64,000 bases of DNA from DASQZK01 sp963764345 (GTDB lineage Bacteria > Bacteroidota > Bacteroidia > Bacteroidales > GCA-2748055), in the NCBI GenBank assembly GCA_963764345.1, contig CAVXSF010000009.1:496001-560000 (forward strand). The letters are read 5' to 3'. The notes beneath the pieces were generated by a model. That model was not told the origin of the DNA. It was given only the letters and a program-made list of their open reading frames with translations, and made no database searches. Below, in pieces: positions 9,495 to 19,461 of the stretch. The position numbers and the translations under genes are program-made. Position 1 is the first letter of the stretch; each line of letters opens with the position of its first letter.

Positions 9495-10418
9495 TTACGG
9501 AAACTGAATGGTTGGCGGGGTTTGTCCTTTACGGAGTTTGACTGACTTCACCTGCGACATAATAAGTCCGGCAAGGACGAGAACAATACCGATGATCTTC
9601 AGGGAAGGCATTTCCTCTTTCAGAAGAAAAAATGAAGCCACAGCAGCAAAAACGGGTATCAGGTTCGTGAAGATGTTCGCTTTTGAAGCCCCCAGCTCCC
9701 TGACTCCCCGGGTGAACATGATGAAGGTGATGGAAGATCCGAATATGCCCAGGTATAAAAGGGAAAGCACGGCTTTCAGAGTTGGGAGGGTGACCCTGAA
9801 TGTCCCCAGATCAAAAATCAGAAAGAAGGGTAAAAACATCAAAATGCCAAAAAAATTCTGCCAGGCAGTGATGGTAAAACCGTTGTACCTGCCGGTGAGC
9901 TTTTTTACCAGGATGGCATACCCCACAGCTGCAATAACGGCCACGAACATGAGCAGTACACCTTTCAGGGTAGCCCCGAAATGCATCTCACCGGAGAATA
10001 CCACGGTGAGTACTCCGAGAAAAGAGACCATCAGGCCTGCTATATTGAAGGGACTCAGCCTTTCATGGTACACCAGGAATGCTGCAACAGGCACTATCAG
10101 AGGGATAGTGGCCACAATGACAGCAGCCATGGTTGAAGAAACATACGTGAGTCCGTAGCTTTCTCCCATAAAATACATAAAAGGCTCAAAGGCAGAAAGC
10201 AAAAGGATATATGGAAGGTCGCGCCGATCAACTTTTTCCGGCTTTTTGAGGATCCGGGCAGAAATCACAATGAAAGGTACGGAAATGATAAGACGAAGGA
10301 ATATGACGGTCACCGGCCGGAAGGATTCAAATGCGAATTTATAAAACACAAACGTCAACCCCCAGAATAACATGGTCAGGACAAGACTAAAATAAATAAC
10401 CGTTTTCGATGTTTTCAT
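9495..10418 (-). CDS. EamA/DMT-superfamily transporter
   Basis: The 307-aa protein consists of about ten hydrophobic helices in two repeated EamA halves (roughly 10-145 and 160-290), the layout of drug/metabolite transporters. The first half includes FWGLTFVFYKFAFE and the second AVGYAILVKKLTGRYNG. The substrate cannot be told from sequence; family members export amino acids, nucleotides or other small metabolites. It heads the presumed three-gene operon. A second, separate EamA protein lies at 31894-32781. Confidence 0.8.
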   Translation of the reverse strand: MKTSKTVIYFSLVLTMLFWGLTFVFYKFAFESFRPVTVIFLRLIISVPFIVISARILKKPEKVDRRDLPYILLLSAFEPFMYFMGESYGLTYVSSTMAAVIVATIPLIVPVAAFLVYHERLSPFNIAGLMVSFLGVLTVVFSGEMHFGATLKGVLLMFVAVIAAVGYAILVKKLTGRYNGFTITAWQNFFGILMFLPFFLIFDLGTFRVTLPTLKAVLSLLYLGIFGSSITFIMFTRGVRELGASKANIFTNLIPVFAAVASFFLLKEEMPSLKIIGIVLVLAGLIMSQVKSVKLRKGQTPPTIQFP

Positions 10419-10527
10419 CCTTAATATCCTTAGGCGTTGATGATCCCGGTATGCGGAACAAGATATCTGAAAGCCGTATCCGGCTGTTCCGCCTGCACTT
10501 CTGAATTGCCCGGTTAACCCCGGTCAG

Positions 10528-10556
10528 CAAAGGTAATGAAATTGATCAACCGTCAA
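10528..10556 (-). promoter_or_regulatory. Bacteroidota-type promoter upstream of the EamA operon
   Basis: Minus-strand TACCTTTG (10528-10535) matches TAnnTTTG, with TTG (10554-10556) 18 nt upstream. It lies 110 bp before the EamA start, within the 294-bp gap (10419-10712) that otherwise holds nothing recognisable. Confidence 0.5.
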
Positions 10557-10712
10557 TCAGCCGGCCTAAGGATTTCCTTTCGAAGATGAAATACCGGTTT
10601 CCCATTTTTTGATGATGACCCGGGAAAATGAAAACCTCGCTTAAACCTTTCCGCTGATCCTTCGTCAAAGAATAAAAAATGAATGTCCATAACCTATTAA
10701 AATTATAAAAAT

Positions 10713-11558
10713 ATGAATACACGAAATTCTCTCATTACCCTGGCAGGCTTATTCCTTTTTGCATTGGTCTTTACTGCCTGTGACAAGACAACGGATAACA
10801 CACCCGATCTGACCACCGCAGAGGATGATGCACTGGCCAGCCTGATGTTTGACGATGTGTACAATGAAGTCGAGGATGCGATGTCATCTATGGAGAACTC
10901 GATTTATGGCGGACAGCTCAAATCCGCAGCCGAAATAACCTGCAAGACCATCACCGTTGAGCAGCCCGATGACTCGACCTTCTGGCCCAGGACAGTAACC
11001 ATCGATTATGGTGAAGGGTGTACGGGACCTGACGGCAGGACCAGGAAAGGGAAGATCGTAGTGGTGGTCAATGGCCGATATGCCGACGAAGGCTATTCAC
11101 GTTCCGTAACCTTCGATAATTTTTATGTTGACAATTATAAGATCGAGGGAACCAGAACGGTAACCAACGAAGGCCGGAATGACAGCGGAAACATCACCTT
11201 TTCGGTGGTTCTCACCGACGGGAAAGTGATTGCCCCCGACGGAACTGAGATGACACGTAGTTACGACCGCGTCAGGGAATGGGTGGCCGGGTCGGACACT
11301 CCACGCTACAGATGGGACGATGAGTATCTTATTACAGGTGAAGCAACCGGAGTGAATCATAAAGGTGTAGCCTATACCCGTACCATCATAGATCCTCTTC
11401 ATGTAAGTCAGCAATGCCGGTGGATCCTGTCAGGCAGCGTTAAGCTCGTTTCTGAAAGTCATCCCGACGTTCTGTTGGATTATGGTGATGGTACCTGCGA
11501 CCGTATTGCCACGGTGACGGTGAATGATGTCACAAAGACCATCAGACTGCACAGATAA
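10713..11558 (+). CDS. Lipoprotein of unknown function
   Basis: The 281-aa product has a lipoprotein signal, LFALVFTACDK, with the lipid Cys near residue 23, so it is predicted to be anchored in a membrane facing the periplasm or surface. The mature part is acidic at first (DLTTAEDDALASLM), then beta-rich with repeated short strands (ITVEQPDDSTFWPRTVTIDYG, GRTRKGKIVVVVNGRY). This is typical of secreted Bacteroidota beta-sandwich proteins. I do not recognise a named family. It stands alone between the divergent EamA operon and the convergent clpX operon. Confidence 0.75.
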   Translation: MNTRNSLITLAGLFLFALVFTACDKTTDNTPDLTTAEDDALASLMFDDVYNEVEDAMSSMENSIYGGQLKSAAEITCKTITVEQPDDSTFWPRTVTIDYGEGCTGPDGRTRKGKIVVVVNGRYADEGYSRSVTFDNFYVDNYKIEGTRTVTNEGRNDSGNITFSVVLTDGKVIAPDGTEMTRSYDRVREWVAGSDTPRYRWDDEYLITGEATGVNHKGVAYTRTIIDPLHVSQQCRWILSGSVKLVSESHPDVLLDYGDGTCDRIATVTVNDVTKTIRLHR

Positions 11559-11626
11559 GATATTGCTTCAGGAAAAAGGGGGGAGGCTGTTTTAGAAGCT
11601 GCTGATCCGGGAGGCGGATTATAAAA

Positions 11627-11697
11627 CAATCTCCCTCCGGTTTCTTTCCGAGAACTGCCCGGAAAACCGGGCAATGAAAGAAGCCTGAGGGAGATTG
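11627..11697 (-). terminator. Large hairpin terminator of the tig-clpP-clpX operon
   Basis: An 11-bp outer stem (CAATCTCCCTC 11627-11637 with GAGGGAGATTG 11687-11697) encloses TTCTTTC/GAAAGAA and a perfect TGCCCGG-AAAA-CCGGGCA hairpin (11656-11673). On the minus strand it is followed by TTTTATAA, giving a terminator after clpX. It may also stop the lipoprotein transcript from the plus side. Confidence 0.75.
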
Positions 11698-11712
11698 ATA
11701 CTTTATGCAGGA

Positions 11713-12942
11713 TTAAGCGGCTTTCAACCGTTTAATATTTGCTTTCTCAAGTTTTTCACGGGCATAACCCAAACCGATGGTGATTTCCTTCTCGTCTCTG
11801 GATGGCAATTCGTACATTGCATCGATCATGATCGCCTCACAGATGGAACGCAGTCCGCGGGCACCAAGCTTGAACTCAGTTGCTTTTTCTACGATGTAAT
11901 CAAGAACTTTTTCGTCCCAGTCCAGCTTGATATTGTCCATCTCAAACAATTTTTCGTATTGCTTGATGATGGCATTTTTAGGTTCGGTTAAAATGCGCCG
12001 GAGAGTCTCCCTGTTAAGTGGGTCGAGGTAGGTAAGTATGGGCAACCGGCCGATGATTTCCGGGATAAGGCCGAATGCTTTCAGGTCCTGAGGGGCGATA
12101 TACTGGAGAAGGTTCTCCCGGTCAATTTCCCATGAATCCTTGCTGGCTCTGTACCCAACGACCTGCGTATTCAGTCTTCCGGCGATCTTTTTTTCGATGC
12201 CGTCGAAAGCACCGCCGCAGATAAACAGGATATTTTTGGTATTTACGGGGATCATTTTCTGATCGGGGTGTTTTCGTCCACCCTGGGGAGGTACATTGAC
12301 AATGCTGCCTTCCAGCAATTTAAGAAGACCCTGTTGCACACCCTCTCCCGAAACGTCCCGCGTAATGGAAGGATTATCGCCTTTCCGTGCAATCTTATCG
12401 ATCTCGTCGATAAAGACGATGCCTTTTTCAGCGGCTTCAATATTGTAATCGGCTACCTGGAGAAGTCGTGTGAGAATACTTTCGATATCTTCGCCCACAT
12501 AACCTGCTTCCGTTAAGACGGTAGCATCGACAATGGTAAAGGGCACATGAAGAAGCTTGGCAATGGTCCGAGCAAGAAGGGTTTTACCGGTACCGGTCTC
12601 ACCAACAAGGACAATGTTTGACTTTTCGATCTCGACCTCGTCAGCATCCCTGACGTTCGACTGCATGAGCCTTTTATAATGATTATATACAGCAACCGAG
12701 ATATACTTCTTGGCCTCTTCCTGGCCGATCACATACAAATCGAGAAATTGTTTGATTTCTGCCGGCTTCAGCAGTTGGATCTTGTTGACATCGAATTCGC
12801 CTTTTTTACCAATTTCTTCCTGGACAATACTGTAAGCCTGTTCAATGCATCGATCACATATATGACCGGAGATACCGGCAATTAAAAGATTGGTATCCTT
12901 TTTCTCTCTTCCACAAAATGAGCATCTGTCCATGTTAAGCAT
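11713..12942 (-). CDS. clpX: ATP-dependent Clp protease ATP-binding subunit ClpX
   Basis: ClpX is the AAA+ unfoldase that feeds substrates to ClpP. The 409-aa protein has a zinc-binding N-domain (Cys7, 10, 29, 32), Walker A GETGTGKT at 114-121, pore loop GYVG at 147-150, Walker B FIDEID at 177-182 and the RKH loop at 223-225. At the position of the ClpP-docking IGF tripeptide of E. coli ClpX this protein reads VGY (about 262-264). It overlaps clpP by one base (TAATG), so the two are translationally coupled. Operon order tig-clpP-clpX is the common bacterial one. Confidence 0.96.
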   Translation of the reverse strand: MLNMDRCSFCGREKKDTNLLIAGISGHICDRCIEQAYSIVQEEIGKKGEFDVNKIQLLKPAEIKQFLDLYVIGQEEAKKYISVAVYNHYKRLMQSNVRDADEVEIEKSNIVLVGETGTGKTLLARTIAKLLHVPFTIVDATVLTEAGYVGEDIESILTRLLQVADYNIEAAEKGIVFIDEIDKIARKGDNPSITRDVSGEGVQQGLLKLLEGSIVNVPPQGGRKHPDQKMIPVNTKNILFICGGAFDGIEKKIAGRLNTQVVGYRASKDSWEIDRENLLQYIAPQDLKAFGLIPEIIGRLPILTYLDPLNRETLRRILTEPKNAIIKQYEKLFEMDNIKLDWDEKVLDYIVEKATEFKLGARGLRSICEAIMIDAMYELPSRDEKEITIGLGYAREKLEKANIKRLKAA

Positions 12943-13643
12943 TATTTTTTACCAGAGTTTCTGGTAAGGATTTCATCAATCATCCCGTATTTCTTGGCTT
13001 CATCTGCCGTCATCCAGAAATCACGGTCCGCATCTTTCTCGACTGTTGCCTGCGTCTTACCGGTATGCTTGGCGAGGATCTGATAGAGTTCATTCTTGGT
13101 TTTAAGAATTTCCCTGGCTGTGATCTCGATATCCGAAGCCTGGCCCTGGGCGCCGCCCATGGGCTGATGGATCATAACCCTTGAATGCGGCAGGGCTGAT
13201 CTTTTTCCTTTAGTTCCGGCAGTAAGCAGAACAGCTCCCATCGAGGCCGCCATCCCTGTACATATGGTCGCTACGTCGGAGGTAATATACTGAATGGTAT
13301 CGTAAATTCCCAGACCGGCATGAACCATTCCCCCGGGGGTGTTGAAATAGATCTGGATATCTTTTGCAGGATCGGTAGATTCAAGATAAAGAAGCTGAGC
13401 CTGAATGATATTGGCCACATAATCATCGATAGGCGTGCCAAGAAAAATGATCCTGTCCATCATAAGCCTTGAGAACACGTCCATGGTAGCAATGTTAAGC
13501 TGACGCTCTTCAATGATCGTGGGAGAAATATAATTGTTGTCATACACTGAGGTAAAACTGTCAAGGGTCATGGAACTGATACCTCTGTGCTTAATCGCGT
13601 ATTTACGAAAGTCGTCGTTGTTCATAGTATTGAATTTTTTCAA
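12942..13643 (-). CDS. clpP: ATP-dependent Clp protease proteolytic subunit
   Basis: The serine protease subunit of ClpXP. The triad is Ser134 in GMAASMGA, His159 in VMIHQPMGG and Asp171 in DIEITAREIL. The 233-aa length includes an N-terminal extension of about 35 residues before the usual YDNNYISPTIIEERQL start of the mature protease, which may be a propeptide. Met7 is an alternative start. It begins 8 bp after the tig stop and overlaps clpX by one base. Confidence 0.95.
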   Translation of the reverse strand: MKKFNTMNNDDFRKYAIKHRGISSMTLDSFTSVYDNNYISPTIIEERQLNIATMDVFSRLMMDRIIFLGTPIDDYVANIIQAQLLYLESTDPAKDIQIYFNTPGGMVHAGLGIYDTIQYITSDVATICTGMAASMGAVLLTAGTKGKRSALPHSRVMIHQPMGGAQGQASDIEITAREILKTKNELYQILAKHTGKTQATVEKDADRDFWMTADEAKKYGMIDEILTRNSGKK

Positions 13644-13651
13644 TAAACAAA

Positions 13652-15008
13652 TTAATTTTCGAATAGTTTCCGGAAGTCTTCAACCGAAATATGCTTTTCA
13701 TCAAGCTTAACGGTTTCCTTCACGAACTGAACCACTTTATCGTCATACTTCTGTTCACGCAGCCTGCGTGCTTCTTCAGGCTTGCTGATCTGTTCCCGTG
13801 CATATGATTCGATATGTTCATCGGGAACATTGTAGAGGCCATATTGATAAAACTGGTTCCTGGCCAGGATTAACGAATATTCAAAGAGTTCTTCATCACT
13901 GACACTGATTTCATATTTCTTTGTAATCTTGCTTTTGATCAGCTGCCAGCGGAATTCTTCTTCATAACTGCCAAATTCATCGTCTATCTTTTCTTTGGTC
14001 AGGCTTTCATTGGATTCAGCCAACCATCTTTTTAGAAAATCTGCCGGCAGATCGGGTTTTACTTCTTTTACGAAATGCTCTCTGACATCCAGTCCAAATT
14101 TATAGTTGGACTCCCTTTCGTAATTTGCCTTCAGTTCCTCCGTCAGTTTATTCCTGAAATCCTCCTCCGATGTGACATTTCCTTCACCGTAAACATGATC
14201 GAACAATTCCTGGTTTACTTCATGTTTTTCAAATTTAAGAACTTCTGTGATAACAAATTCAAAATTCCCGGATAAAGTTTTGGCAGCTTCCCTGTCGATT
14301 TTAAGCAAAGAACTAAGTTCTGCCTCATTGGGATATGCTTTGCTTACCTCGAAAACCACCTTATCATCCTTCTTTTTCCCAATGAAAAGAGCTTTCTGAT
14401 CCTCATCTTTCATCATATCGAGCGACATGCTCACCTCCTCAGCCGTGATACCTTCCGCGGAATGTTCCCCGGATTCATCAAGTTGGTAAATATTTCCTTT
14501 CAGGAGCTGGTCGCCGGTAGTTTCATCAACAGGAACAAATTCGCCATGTCGTTTGGCCAGGTTGTCGACGGATTCATCCACCATCTTATCATCGATATCT
14601 ATTATGTACCAGGGTAAACTTGACCTGGTCGTTAATTTCAACATCAAATTCAGGTGCCAGGCCAAGATCAAATTTAAATTCAAAGGTTACATCTTTCTCA
14701 AAGTCGATCCGGGAGTCATCTTCGCCTTCATGAGGCATGGGTTCACCCAGGATCTGAAGTTTTTCATCCTGGATATATTTCATCAGGTTTTCACCCACAA
14801 GCCGGTTTATTTCATCTGCAAGAACCGGCTTATAATACAGTTTCCTGATCATACCCATGGGGACCTTACCGGGCCTGAAACCCGGAACATTGGCTTTTCT
14901 CCTGTAATCTTTAAGCACATTTTCGACACGCTGTATGTAATCCTCTTCTTCAACCTTCAGAGTCAGTACCGCATTGAGATTGTCTACCTGATCTTTTGAA
15001 ATGTTCAT
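13652..15008 (-). CDS. tig: Trigger factor, split by a +1 frameshift
   Basis: Trigger factor is the ribosome-associated chaperone and prolyl isomerase. The first frame (14589-15008) carries the ribosome-binding N-domain, including the GFRPGKVP signature. The second (13652 to about 14605) carries the central domain from YIIDIDDKMVDES onward and the C-terminal chaperone domain. Joined, they give about 450 aa, the normal size. The change of frame maps to about 14600-14615. Removing one base of the GG in CTGGTAC on the minus strand gives KFTL-YIIDIDDKMV, which matches the family pattern. A single-base insertion, perhaps artefactual, is the likely cause. First gene of the tig-clpP-clpX operon. Confidence 0.9.
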
Positions 15009-15044
15009 TCTGCAAAACGTTTTTAAATAATGAATATAAGTTAT

Positions 15045-15093
15045 AAAAACCGCCCTTACTTTAGGTGTATAACTCTAAGTATCAGCGGTTTTT
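15045..15093 (-). terminator. Rho-independent terminator after tRNA-Leu
   Basis: AAAAACCGC (15045-15053) pairs with GCGGTTTTT (15085-15093), and inner TACTTTAG/CTAAGTA segments extend the stem. Read on the minus strand, the stem ends in TTTTT, directly downstream of the tRNA 3' end. Confidence 0.7.
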
Positions 15094-15101
15094 TCATAAT
15101 G

Positions 15102-15183
15102 TGCGGATGAAGGGACTCGAACCCCCACTCCATACGGAACTAGATCCTAAGTCTAGCGCGTCTACCAATTCCGCCACACCCGC
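15102..15183 (-). tRNA. tRNA-Leu (anticodon UAG)
   Basis: The minus strand folds as an 82-nt class II tRNA. The 7-bp acceptor stem pairs GCGGGTG with CATCCGC, the D-arm reads GGCGGAATTGGTAGACGC, and the anticodon stem is CTAGA/TCTAG around loop CTTAGGA. A short variable arm and the T-arm GGGGGTTCGAGTCCC follow. The anticodon TAG is at 15147-15149. The discriminator base is A and CCA is not encoded. Confidence 0.96.
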
Positions 15184-15194
15184 AAAAATTTCCG

Positions 15195-15202
15195 CAAAGT
15201 TA
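15195..15202 (-). promoter_or_regulatory. -7 element for tRNA-Leu
   Basis: Minus-strand TAACTTTG fits TAnnTTTG and lies 12 nt upstream of the mature tRNA 5' end, a suitable place for a tRNA promoter. No clear -33 TTTG was found. Confidence 0.45.
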
Positions 15203-15390
15203 GAATAATTTTAATAAAATAGCCCATTTTTCATGATTAACCTGAAAGACGGCCAACTGACGGCCGCGTGAGAGTAGAACCGGCAAAACAAGCATAACCC
15301 GGAGAATCGGATGAAGTAGAGTAGCCTGAGTTGACAAAGTAGGACGGTAAGGCGGGGGAAAGCGGCGTTGAATAAGGAAAATGCTAATGC

Positions 15391-16119
15391 TCAGTAATTT
15401 CTCAGTTCAAAGTTTTTTCCCAGGTACAGTTTCCTGACCTGTTCATCCTCTGCAAGTTCAAAGGCGGTGCCTGCCTTAAGGATTTCACCTTCAAAAAGGA
15501 GGTAAGCACGGTCGGTGATAGACAAAGTCTCATGAACATTATGATCGGTAATGAGAATACCAATATTTTTTTGTTTCAGTTTCGATACGATATTCTGAAT
15601 ATCTTCAACCGCAATAGGGTCTACGCCTGCAAAAGGTTCATCAAGAAGGATGAAATTAGGATTGAGAGCCAGTGCCCTGGCGATCTCGGTTCGTCTTCTT
15701 TCACCCCCCGAAAGCTGGATACCAAGGCTCCTTCTTATTTTCTGGAGGCCAAATTCCTGAAGCAGGTTTTCAAGTCGTTCCTGTTGGTCTTCCCTGGGCA
15801 TTTCCGACATTTCAAGAACCGCCCTAATATTGTCTTCGACAGTCAGTTTACGGAAAACTGAAGCTTCCTGGGCGAGATAACCGATTCCTCTTCTGGCCCT
15901 TTTATAGACAGGTTCGCGGGTGATATCAAGATCGTCAAGATAAATCTTTCCCTCATTCGGTGATATCAGGCCAACAATCATATAAAACGAAGTGGTTTTA
16001 CCTGCACCGTTTGGCCCCAGCAAGCCAACGATCTCACCTCTTTCCACCTCGATAGAAACATTCTTCACCACGGTGCGGGAGCGGTATTTTTTGACCAGGT
16101 TTTCGGTGTACAGCTTCAT
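15391..16119 (-). CDS. lptB: LPS export ABC transporter ATP-binding protein LptB
   Basis: This 242-aa ATPase powers the LptBFG complex that extracts LPS from the inner membrane. It has Walker A GPNGAGKTT, the ABC signature LSGGERRRTEIARAL with the LptB-type ERRR, Walker B FILLDEPFAGVDP and the switch His in ITDHNV. The protein is a lone ATPase domain of the normal LptB length. It lies 20 bp after tatC and is probably cotranscribed with it. LptF/G and LptC are not in the window. Confidence 0.93.
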   Translation of the reverse strand: MKLYTENLVKKYRSRTVVKNVSIEVERGEIVGLLGPNGAGKTTSFYMIVGLISPNEGKIYLDDLDITREPVYKRARRGIGYLAQEASVFRKLTVEDNIRAVLEMSEMPREDQQERLENLLQEFGLQKIRRSLGIQLSGGERRRTEIARALALNPNFILLDEPFAGVDPIAVEDIQNIVSKLKQKNIGILITDHNVHETLSITDRAYLLFEGEILKAGTAFELAEDEQVRKLYLGKNFELRNY

Positions 16120-16139
16120 ATTGAAGATAACGGATCTTG

Positions 16140-16979
16140 TTAGCTATTATTTCCCTGTCTTTCCCTTTCCTTATCTTCTTTTTGCTGATTTCTCACGATC
16201 CGTCGCGAAATAAATATGCTGACCTCATAAAGGGCAATAAGAGGTATGGCCACGAGGATCTGGCTGAAAACATCGGGAGGGGTAATGATGGCGGCCAAAA
16301 CAAAGATGACCACCAGGGAATGACGCCGGTATTTCTTCAAAAATTCCGGTGTGACAAGGCCAATTTTAGTCAGAAAATAAACCATGATCGGCAGTTCAAA
16401 GATCACCCCGCTGGCAAGAACTACTGAAGTTATGGTAGACACATAGGATATGAGGTTTATCTGGTTGGTCACCTGCGAGCTGACACTGTAACTACCCAGA
16501 AATTGAACTGTCAGTGGTGTAATGAGAAAATAGCCGAACAGAACCCCCACTAAAAACAGGATGGAACTGTAAATAACGGCACCGCCTGCATACCTTCTCT
16601 CCTTGTTGTGTAATGCCGGAACCATAAACTTCCAGAACTCATAGAAGACATAAGGAAATGCCAGGATCAACCCGGCAATAAGCGAAACCATGATATGCAT
16701 CGAAAACTGACCGGCCATTTTTATGGAAATGATCTCCAACGGAAGAGTGTTGATGCACAACTTGAGCACGCCAATACGTTTACCGAGGTCACAGAGCATC
16801 ACATTGGTCAGAAAATCAGGAGATTTAGGGGCCAGGATAATTTTGTCGAAAATGATATTCTTGAAAATAAACGCAACGACCGCACCCACAAAAATAGCAA
16901 GAAAAGACCTGACAAGGTGCCATCTCAACTCCTCAAGATGCTCAAGGAACGTCATTTCATCCTGACTCTTTTTAGCCAT
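16140..16979 (-). CDS. tatC: Sec-independent protein translocase TatC
   Basis: TatC is the receptor subunit that recognises twin-arginine signal peptides. The 279-aa protein starts with the family signature FLEHLEELRWHLVRS, followed by six hydrophobic helices with FPYVFYEFWKFMVPAL between helices 2 and 3. A loop of about 30 residues between helix 1 and helix 2 is longer than in E. coli TatC. The C-tail is basic. TatA/B are not in this window. It is followed by lptB after 20 bp. Confidence 0.94.
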   Translation of the reverse strand: MAKKSQDEMTFLEHLEELRWHLVRSFLAIFVGAVVAFIFKNIIFDKIILAPKSPDFLTNVMLCDLGKRIGVLKLCINTLPLEIISIKMAGQFSMHIMVSLIAGLILAFPYVFYEFWKFMVPALHNKERRYAGGAVIYSSILFLVGVLFGYFLITPLTVQFLGSYSVSSQVTNQINLISYVSTITSVVLASGVIFELPIMVYFLTKIGLVTPEFLKKYRRHSLVVIFVLAAIITPPDVFSQILVAIPLIALYEVSIFISRRIVRNQQKEDKERERQGNNS

Positions 16980-17265
16980 GTTATATATTTTACCCGAAAT
17001 TTTACGTTTATCGAATCAATAAGACCGCAAAATAAACAAATTTTTGTGTCATTTAACACCCAATTTAACATTGATGATTTTTTAATTGAAAAATATTGGT
17101 TAAATTTATTTTTTCTGACGAAAACAAAGTACGAACCACTACGACTGACGATTTACCGGGTTTAAAAATTGCAATAAACAAGACATTTGTCATAGTAAAT
17201 GTTGGATAATCGGTTTGTTTTTAGCAATTTTTTACATGTATTTTATTGAAAAACAGGAGATTAAA

Positions 17266-19461
17266 ATGACGGAAAGTAGTAATAACAGATCTAAGGAATA
17301 TCTCAAGAAGTACTTTGGTTTTGACAGTTTTAAAGGAAATCAGGAACCAATCATAAATAATGTATTGGGAGGAAAAGACACTTTTGTTTTGATGCCCACA
17401 GGTGGTGGAAAGTCTCTTTGTTACCAGTTACCCGCCGTGATCATGGAAGGAACGGCAATCATCATCTCACCGCTCATCGCCCTAATGAAGAACCAGGTGG
17501 ATTCGATGCGCAGTTTCAGTACGGAAGACGGCGTGGCTCATTTTTTAAACTCATCGCTTTCTAAATCCCTGATCAACAAAGTAAGGGAGGATGTACTTGC
17601 CGGTAAAACCAAGCTTTTATATGTGGCTCCTGAATCTCTTACGAAAGAGGAGAATATTGATTTTCTGAAAAAAGTGAAGATTTCCTTCTATGCTGTCGAT
17701 GAAGCCCACTGTATCTCTGAATGGGGACACGATTTCAGGCCTGAATACCGGCGTATACGGCCTATCATTAATAAAATAGGCACAGCACCCATCATTGCCC
17801 TGACGGCTACTGCCACTCCCAAGGTACAACACGACATTCAGAAAAACCTTGAGATGCTTGATGCGGAGGTGTTTAAGGACTCGTTCCGCAGGATAAACCT
17901 GTACTATGAAGTCAGGCCCAAAGTCAATGCCGCCAAGCAGATCATCAAGTATATACTGAATAACAAAGGTAAATCAGGTATCATCTATTGCCTCAGCCGG
18001 AAAAAAGTGGAAGAGCTGTCTCAGACGCTTGTCGTGAACGGAATTAAAGCTCTGCCCTATCATGCCGGAATGGATGCCACCACAAGGGCAGGCAACCAGG
18101 ATAAGTTCCTGATGGAAGAAGCAGATGTTATTGTTGCCACCATTGCATTTGGCATGGGCATCGATAAACCTGATGTACGTTTTGTCATTCATTATGATAT
18201 TCCAAAATCGCTGGAAGGATATTATCAGGAAACAGGCCGTGCCGGGCGTGACGGAGGCGAAGGTAAATGTATCGCATTTTACCGGTACAAGGATATCCAG
18301 AAACTCGAGAAATTCATGCAGGGTAAACCTATTGCTGAACAGGAGATCGGAAAACAACTGCTTCTTGAAACGGTATCCTACGCTGAATCATCGGTCTGCC
18401 GGCCAAAAGTGCTGCTGAATTATTTCGGGGAAATCATGGAGGGGACCTGTGGCAATTGTGATAACTGCCTGAATCCTAAAGAAGAGTTCGAAGGAAAGGA
18501 CTATATTGTCACAGCACTGAATGCCATTTTGGAAGTAAAAGAAAAGTTTAAAGCTGATCATATAGCTGCCATCCTTGCCGGGAAAGCTAATTCGGCCATA
18601 AAAGCATACAGCCACCACAAGCTTGAAATCTTCGGCAGCGGTAAAGACAAAGATGTTAAGTTCTGGAACGGGGTTCTCCGGCAGGCCCTGATCGGGCACT
18701 TCATTACCAAGGATATAGAAAATTACGGTTTACTTAAAATCACCGATGCCGGGAATGAATTTCTCAGCCATCCTGTTTCCTATATGCTGACCCAGGATCA
18801 TGACTTTGAGAATACAGGACCTGAGGATGAAGGTGGTTCAGGCGGAGGTGCCGGCAGCGGAACCATGGATGCCGAACTATTCAATATTCTGAAAGAACTC
18901 AGGAAAAAAACAGCGAAGCGACTGAACCTGCCGCCCTTTGTTATTTTTCAGGACCCTTCCCTGGAGGATATGTCCATCCATTATCCCATAACATTTGAAG
19001 AACTCCAGAACATTACCGGCGTGGGCGCAGGAAAAGCCAAACGGTACGGGAAAGAATTCCTCGAACTTATTAAGGTATATGTTGAGGAAAAAGAAATCGT
19101 CAGACCTCAGGATATGGTGGTAAAATCGGTAGTGAATAAATCCGGAATGAAAGTAAGCATCATTCAGAGCATCGACCGCAAATTGCCCCTCGAAGATATT
19201 GCCAATTCAAAGAATCTTGAGATGTCTGAATTACTCAGTGAGATCGAGGCTATTGTTAACAGCGGAACAAAACTTAATCTGGATTATTATATCGATGAGA
19301 TCATTGATGACGAACGTCAGGACGAAGTCTATACCTATTTCAGGGAAGAAGCCGAGACGGAATCCCTCGATGAAGCCCTGAAAGAACTGGGGGAAGAAGA
19401 CTATACCGAGGAAGAGATCCGGTTAATGCGTATTAAGTTCATGGCTGAGATGGGACATTGA
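17266..19461 (+). CDS. recQ: ATP-dependent DNA helicase RecQ
   Basis: RecQ is a 3'-to-5' DNA helicase for recombination and fork repair. From the ATG at 17266 it is 731 aa, and a Shine-Dalgarno-like AGGAGA precedes this ATG, so it is chosen over the frame's upstream start at 17215. Walker A TGGGKS is at 45-50, DEAH at 145-148, and the RQC zinc cysteines are in VCRPK and GTCGNCDNC. An HRDC domain (about 530-610, ITGVGAGKAKRYG) follows. After it come about 100 acidic residues, with a Gly/Ser-rich linker (GGSGGGAGSG) before the HRDC. The gene is monocistronic. The 245-bp gap after it holds nothing clear apart from a weak AT-rich hairpin. Confidence 0.95.
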   Translation: MTESSNNRSKEYLKKYFGFDSFKGNQEPIINNVLGGKDTFVLMPTGGGKSLCYQLPAVIMEGTAIIISPLIALMKNQVDSMRSFSTEDGVAHFLNSSLSKSLINKVREDVLAGKTKLLYVAPESLTKEENIDFLKKVKISFYAVDEAHCISEWGHDFRPEYRRIRPIINKIGTAPIIALTATATPKVQHDIQKNLEMLDAEVFKDSFRRINLYYEVRPKVNAAKQIIKYILNNKGKSGIIYCLSRKKVEELSQTLVVNGIKALPYHAGMDATTRAGNQDKFLMEEADVIVATIAFGMGIDKPDVRFVIHYDIPKSLEGYYQETGRAGRDGGEGKCIAFYRYKDIQKLEKFMQGKPIAEQEIGKQLLLETVSYAESSVCRPKVLLNYFGEIMEGTCGNCDNCLNPKEEFEGKDYIVTALNAILEVKEKFKADHIAAILAGKANSAIKAYSHHKLEIFGSGKDKDVKFWNGVLRQALIGHFITKDIENYGLLKITDAGNEFLSHPVSYMLTQDHDFENTGPEDEGGSGGGAGSGTMDAELFNILKELRKKTAKRLNLPPFVIFQDPSLEDMSIHYPITFEELQNITGVGAGKAKRYGKEFLELIKVYVEEKEIVRPQDMVVKSVVNKSGMKVSIIQSIDRKLPLEDIANSKNLEMSELLSEIEAIVNSGTKLNLDYYIDEIIDDERQDEVYTYFREEAETESLDEALKELGEEDYTEEEIRLMRIKFMAEMGH

